Assembly (NCBI GenBank): GCA_916613615.1
Contig: OU744720.1
Coordinates: forward strand, 67,031,471-67,095,470
DNA: 64,000 bases
Origin: Steromphala cineraria
Lineage: Eukaryota > Mollusca > Gastropoda > Trochida > Trochidae
Direction: 5' to 3'
Below are positions 62,529-64,000 of the stretch, piece after piece; the first letter of the stretch is position 1, and each line of letters opens with the position of its first letter. The notes under the pieces were generated by a model, which made no database searches, was not told the origin of the DNA, and was given only the letters and a program-made list of their open reading frames with translations. Position numbers and translations under genes: made by a program.

Positions 62529-64000
62529 GTTGTATAGATGTTTATTGAGGGATATTCTAACGTCATCAATTTGCACTGAATGACCCCGGAAATAGGTCAA
62601 GGTGACCCTATATATATAGAATCTAGCATAGCAACAGGTTATTTTTAGAATGTGTAGGTCAGTGACCTTAAGAGGGATGTACTGAATGACATATTCTATT
62701 TTAAGAATATGATATCACTTTCTATTTTTAACCAACTGAGCTCATATTCTATTTTCATCTAGGGGACATGTTAAGACATGTTGGTCTTTTGCGCAAAGCA
62801 TGATCATCTCTATAAACAAGCCGTTTTTTTAAACAATATCTAATTTCTAGCTGCTACTGGATCTATTACTCGGAAGAATCTTTATGAAGTAGATTTATTG
62901 AGAAATCTTCGAGTTTATTTGGGAATATATATCATTTCAATTTTGATTTAGTTTTTAATTCAATTTTAATTCAGTTTAAGCTGTCGTTTGGACCACTTTT
63001 TGTTAGCCTGAATCGAAAACAAGCTCCTTACTCATTCACTGATATTAACTGGTTTATATACCAAGGAGAAAGGTCTTTTCAATGATCACGAGTGTGAAAT
63101 GACTAGGATATATCAACTAATGAACAATTCATACTTTCAAAACATGAATTATAGTTTTAAAAGCTTTTATATGACTTATCGTTATATTGTGATAAATTTA
63201 TACTTGTGTTTTATCAAAAAATAACTTTGCAGTGACGATGATAACAGGACAAATATATCTCATGGAAAGAGTTACCTCCCTTGGTACCTCGAGAGCTTTT
63301 GTTTACATGTCTATTTTTAGAACACCTCCGGTATAGTATTCATTCAATCACGTTCTGAGTGTTAGGGTACACAGATAGAAACAAGATTCATGTTGATTGT
63401 AATTGAAATAAATGTTCACTTATCAAATGATATACTGTTCAAATTCGATACTATGTAACTATTTAATGAATTGCAATAACAACGAACTGAAGTGTCATAT
63501 AAAGGGGCATAACTCGTCATCTGAACATTTATATCTCGCCCCTACACGCATGTTTACATACATATTAATGCGGTCTTAGATAATTTCTGAAATTTATAGA
63601 GAAAGAAAGAAACCTTTATTTCCTCTTACTTACATAATTCCACTGGATCCCCAAATTCATTCGTTTCATATTATTTCATTGGAGATTAATTATTCAGTAT
63701 TTGAATATTTTAGATATACATGTAGTATAAATTTAATATAGTCCAATAAGACATATGTTTCCATATTCATTCTTATATATATGTTTTGGTGTCTGTGAAA
63801 TCTTACACGATCATTTCTATAAAGCCAAGTGCCTATTATTGTTAAAACCCTGCAGTCCAAAACTTCATGCTTGAGTGAACGCACGGCTTTTACAAGGTGT
63901 ATATGGCTACTGTTAACCATGTCACGGTCTACTGAGCAAGGTAGGCACGTGGCCTTCGATGCTTGAGTGAACTTTAGACAGCAATAAGCCTGGGGGGCCA
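62529..64000. other. Unique flank to the right of the duplication
   Basis: AT-rich. Apart from the two nuclear-receptor-like palindromes (62594-62668) I see no gene, RNA or transposon end. The minus-strand frame 63690-63920 has no family features. Confidence 0.45.
62594..62668. promoter_or_regulatory. Two inverted repeats of the nuclear-receptor half-site
   Basis: AGGTCA-AGG-TGACCC at 62594-62608 (spacing 3, oestrogen-response-element type, one mismatch) and a perfect AGGTCA-G-TGACCT at 62656-62668 (spacing 1). They match known half-site arrangements. There is no gene close by, so function is speculative, and TGACC-rich words are also common in repeats. Confidence 0.25.

Noticed and set aside
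1..64000. tRNA, rRNA, viral or toxin genes
   Set aside because: No tRNA box pairs, rRNA signatures, or viral or toxin family motifs were recognised on either strand by reading; a covariance-model and profile search would be needed to exclude them.

Overview
The window looks like an animal nuclear genome. It is AT-rich, has splice-like signals and no operon-type gene packing, and is dominated by transposons, tandem arrays and segmental duplication. The repeat style (a GTCC-type microsatellite, foldback elements, many small inverted-repeat transposons) reminds me of a marine invertebrate, perhaps a bivalve mollusc. That assignment is inference from general familiarity, not from a marker gene. 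I see no rRNA, tRNA, CRISPR or bacterial-type gene.

Left part (1-10856). A possible last coding exon of an upstream gene ends at 200. It is followed by a complete-looking piggyBac-type element (269-9427) bounded by TTAA on both sides and by 14-base terminal inverted repeats with one mismatch. At about 9.2 kb it is unusually long. Inside are a 146-base satellite (about 11 copies, each with a near-palindromic core), a degraded transposase gene on the minus strand (frameshift near 4520, third catalytic aspartate lost), dispersed internal repeats, and a second tandem array (13 monomers of 149-179 bases) with a 488-base higher-order repeat. A minisatellite follows at 10380-10840.

Right part (10857-62528). 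This is a hierarchical duplication. Unit A (12945-36580) and unit B (39158-62528) are two copies of a roughly 23.5 kb segment. Within each unit, a shorter cassette (called here M, N, P and O, in plus-strand order) recurs two or three times. Copies of M sit at or near the edges of both units, which suggests unequal recombination between M copies. Several stretches in the cassette translate to protein-like sequence that stays partly in phase between copies but carries stops and frameshifts, so I read them as relics of an unrecognised, tandemly duplicated gene.

Comparing A with B exposes insertions and deletions: a 1.85 kb element with a foldback end and a possible two-exon reading frame (22177-24030), a Mutator-like MITE with 9-base target duplications (24421-24769), a foldback element (34873-35236), an insert carrying three perfect TGACGTCA sites and a long hairpin (47197-47570), and a 240-base TTAA-flanked MITE (58807-59046). 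The last 1.5 kb (62529-64000) is outside the duplication and has no recognisable gene. Identities, boundaries and copy numbers were read by hand and are approximate.
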